A stretch of 21,277 bases of DNA from CAZVXI01 sp964631295. Its GTDB lineage: Bacteria > Planctomycetota > Phycisphaerae > Phycisphaerales > SM1A02. Every line of letters begins with the position of its first letter. The stretch's first letter is position 1. Under the pieces are notes generated by a model that did no database searches, was not told the DNA's origin, and saw only the letters and a program-made list of their open reading frames with translations. The stretch is taken from the NCBI GenBank assembly GCA_964631295.1, contig CAZVXI010000041.1:1-21277 (forward strand), written 5' to 3'. Positions 20,350-21,277 of this stretch are shown here, in pieces. A program made the position numbers and the translations under genes.

Positions 20350-20580
20350 CGCAGCGCACCCGGCACATGCTCCACATCGCCCGGCATCTGCTCTGCCGCA
20401 CCCGGCAACTGCCCAGCGGCGTCCAATCCATGCTGGATCATCTCCAGCAATTGCCCAAGCGGCTCAGGCATGTGCCCGAACTCGTCAAGCAACTGCCGGT
20501 GGCCATCCAATGTGTGCCGAAGCGCTTCCGGCACGCGCCGGCCGACGGTTGGCACGTGCCAGCCGGCGTTCAGAAGATGC
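20350..20580. repeat. Degenerate 21-bp tandem array 2 (11 units, no gaps)
   Basis: Eleven consecutive 21-bp units, each ending TGC (CGC in unit 9), at exact 21-bp steps from 20370 to 20580. Seven units contain GCA-NN-TGC in their last 8 bases; two are perfect palindromes, GCAATTGC (20447-20454) and GCACGTGC (20552-20559). A CCCGGCA core recurs in units 1-3. The plus frame gives a Cys every seventh residue (for example SAAPGNC). The minus frame gives heptads such as LPGAAEQ, MPGDVEH, VPGALRA, close to the VGSLPCA and IERFPGA seen on the minus strand of array 1. No open frame over it has a credible start site. It sits between the two-TM gene (minus) and the gene at 20721 (plus). Confidence 0.75.
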
Positions 20581-20720
20581 TGGAGCGGGCAAATTCGTGC
20601 AATATCGCAGCGAATTGCCCATCTGAGTCAAGCCGTGCTTCCGGACAGCCGACCTCTCTGCTGCTCGGCGATGGATCGGCACCCTGCCGGCGAACATCGT
20701 CCGCCCTGAGGAGCGCCACA

Positions 20721-21277
20721 ATGACCAGAACAGCCGACTTTCTTCCGACGCGCGAAGCCGACCTGTTCCAGTGGTCCAACACGTTCGCCGGTTCGATCAC
20801 CCAGGGCACGGGCGAAAACTACGGCCTGACCAGCGCACAGACCGCATCGTTCGCCGCTCTCAACACGGCATGGTCGAATGCCTTCACACTCGCGAATGCG
20901 AACAACACGCGGACGCCCAGCGGCATCATCGCCAAAGATGATGCGCGCGATGCGATGGTCAGTCAGGCCCGGAAACTGGCGCGCATCATCCAGGCCAATC
21001 CGGATGTGACCGATGAGCAGAAAGCAGCGCTCGGCCTGACCGTGCGCGACACGATCGCGACGCCCATTGCTCCGCCGCGCGCAGCGCCCGGGATTCGCAT
21101 CGAATCTGCGGATGGCACGTACGTCAAGCTCCGCCTGACAGACCGTGAGAACCCCGACAACCGCCGAGGCAAGCCCCGCCGCGTCGCAGGCGCTGCAATC
21201 CTGACCGCGTTCGGCCAATATGCACCCAACCTCTCCAACGATGAAGCGTGGACCTGGCGTGGCAACTACTCGCGCAC
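20721..21277 (+). CDS. Conserved hypothetical protein, N-terminal 185 residues (3' end beyond window)
   Basis: The ATG at 20721 has AGGAG 7 nt upstream and the frame is open to the window's end. The protein begins MTRTADFLPTREADLFQWS, continues NYGLTSAQTASFAALNTAW, then NTRTPSGIIAKDDARDAMV, ARKLARIIQANPDVTDEQK, LGLTVRDTIATPIAPP, a strand-rich part (IRIESADGTYVKLRLTD), and RRGKPRRVAGAAIL. This order (DFLP..DADL..W, YGLT..Q, ARxIQAxPxVTDxQ, LGLTVRDxxPTP, then RRGKPxGVAGA) is that of a hypothetical family I recall as widespread in planctomycetes and Bacteroidetes, usually about 200 residues. So only the last few tens of residues are probably missing. It looks like an N-terminal helical bundle followed by a beta-rich domain. 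No function is known. Array 2 lies directly upstream. Confidence 0.85.
   Translation, partial: MTRTADFLPTREADLFQWSNTFAGSITQGTGENYGLTSAQTASFAALNTAWSNAFTLANANNTRTPSGIIAKDDARDAMVSQARKLARIIQANPDVTDEQKAALGLTVRDTIATPIAPPRAAPGIRIESADGTYVKLRLTDRENPDNRRGKPRRVAGAAILTAFGQYAPNLSNDEAWTWRGNYSR

Noticed and set aside
20304..20555. Minus-strand heptad ORF (LPGA-type) as a real gene
   Set aside because: The first codon is a GTG inside the repeat without a ribosome site, leucine is nearly always TTG unlike the neighbouring genes, and the heptad pattern continues upstream of the start. Kept as a repeat rather than a CDS.
20245..20709. Plus-strand ORF with Cys every seven residues across array 2
   Set aside because: It overlaps the start of the minus-strand two-TM gene and has no start signal; the Cys periodicity follows from the TGC of each 21-bp unit.

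Overview
The window is chromosomal DNA of a Gram-negative bacterium with roughly 60% G+C. Gene families and style suggest a planctomycete, probably Phycisphaerae-like. The basis is the lipid A gene lpxB, secreted helical EF-hand proteins rich in Gly/Arg/Gln, a bactofilin paired with a zinc-ribbon bactofilin, an OPT transporter with large hydrophilic inserts, and the right-edge protein family. This placement is inference from gene content; no rRNA or other firm taxonomic marker is present.

Layout. 1-470: 3' end of a Lys/Ala/Pro-rich protein, convergent with an HNH-type nuclease homologue (494-1819, minus) whose first motif His is Tyr. 2162-2248: tRNA-Ser(CGA). 2330-5403 (minus): a secreted EF-hand helical protein downstream of lpxB. 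5466-8511 (plus): a membrane-anchored GH113-like glycosidase, then aspS. 8518-12093 (minus): an OPT-family transporter followed 3 nt later by a two-TM protein of unknown function; together they look like one transcription unit. 12223-15493 (plus): glutamine-dependent asparagine synthetase and a dicarboxylate/amino-acid:cation symporter, both lacking a clear Shine-Dalgarno and preceded by the same TACCCT box 6-7 nt before ATG. 15579-15965: a DUF1428 gene bracketed by two copies of a small hairpin repeat. 16190-17755: a short exported peptide (possibly a remnant) and a second secreted helical protein resembling the one at 2330-4015. 18447-19657: the two bactofilins. 19729-20265 (minus): a two-TM protein. 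20721-end: N-terminal part of a conserved hypothetical protein.

The most unexplained structure is a pair of degenerate, strictly gapless 21-bp-periodic arrays, one at 17815-18129 and one at 20350-20580. They bracket the bactofilin/membrane-protein block, lie in otherwise gene-poor DNA, and seem to share a consensus in the same orientation. In the second array most units carry the short dyad GCA-NN-TGC. Because 21 bp is both seven codons and two helical turns, they may be heptapeptide-repeat coding DNA or phased protein-binding sites.

Functional links: aspS, asnB and the acidic amino-acid symporter all concern aspartate/asparagine/glutamate. lpxB, the bactofilins and the secreted helical proteins concern the envelope. 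Apart from OPT plus its 3' neighbour, operon structure is weak and most genes appear to be separately transcribed.
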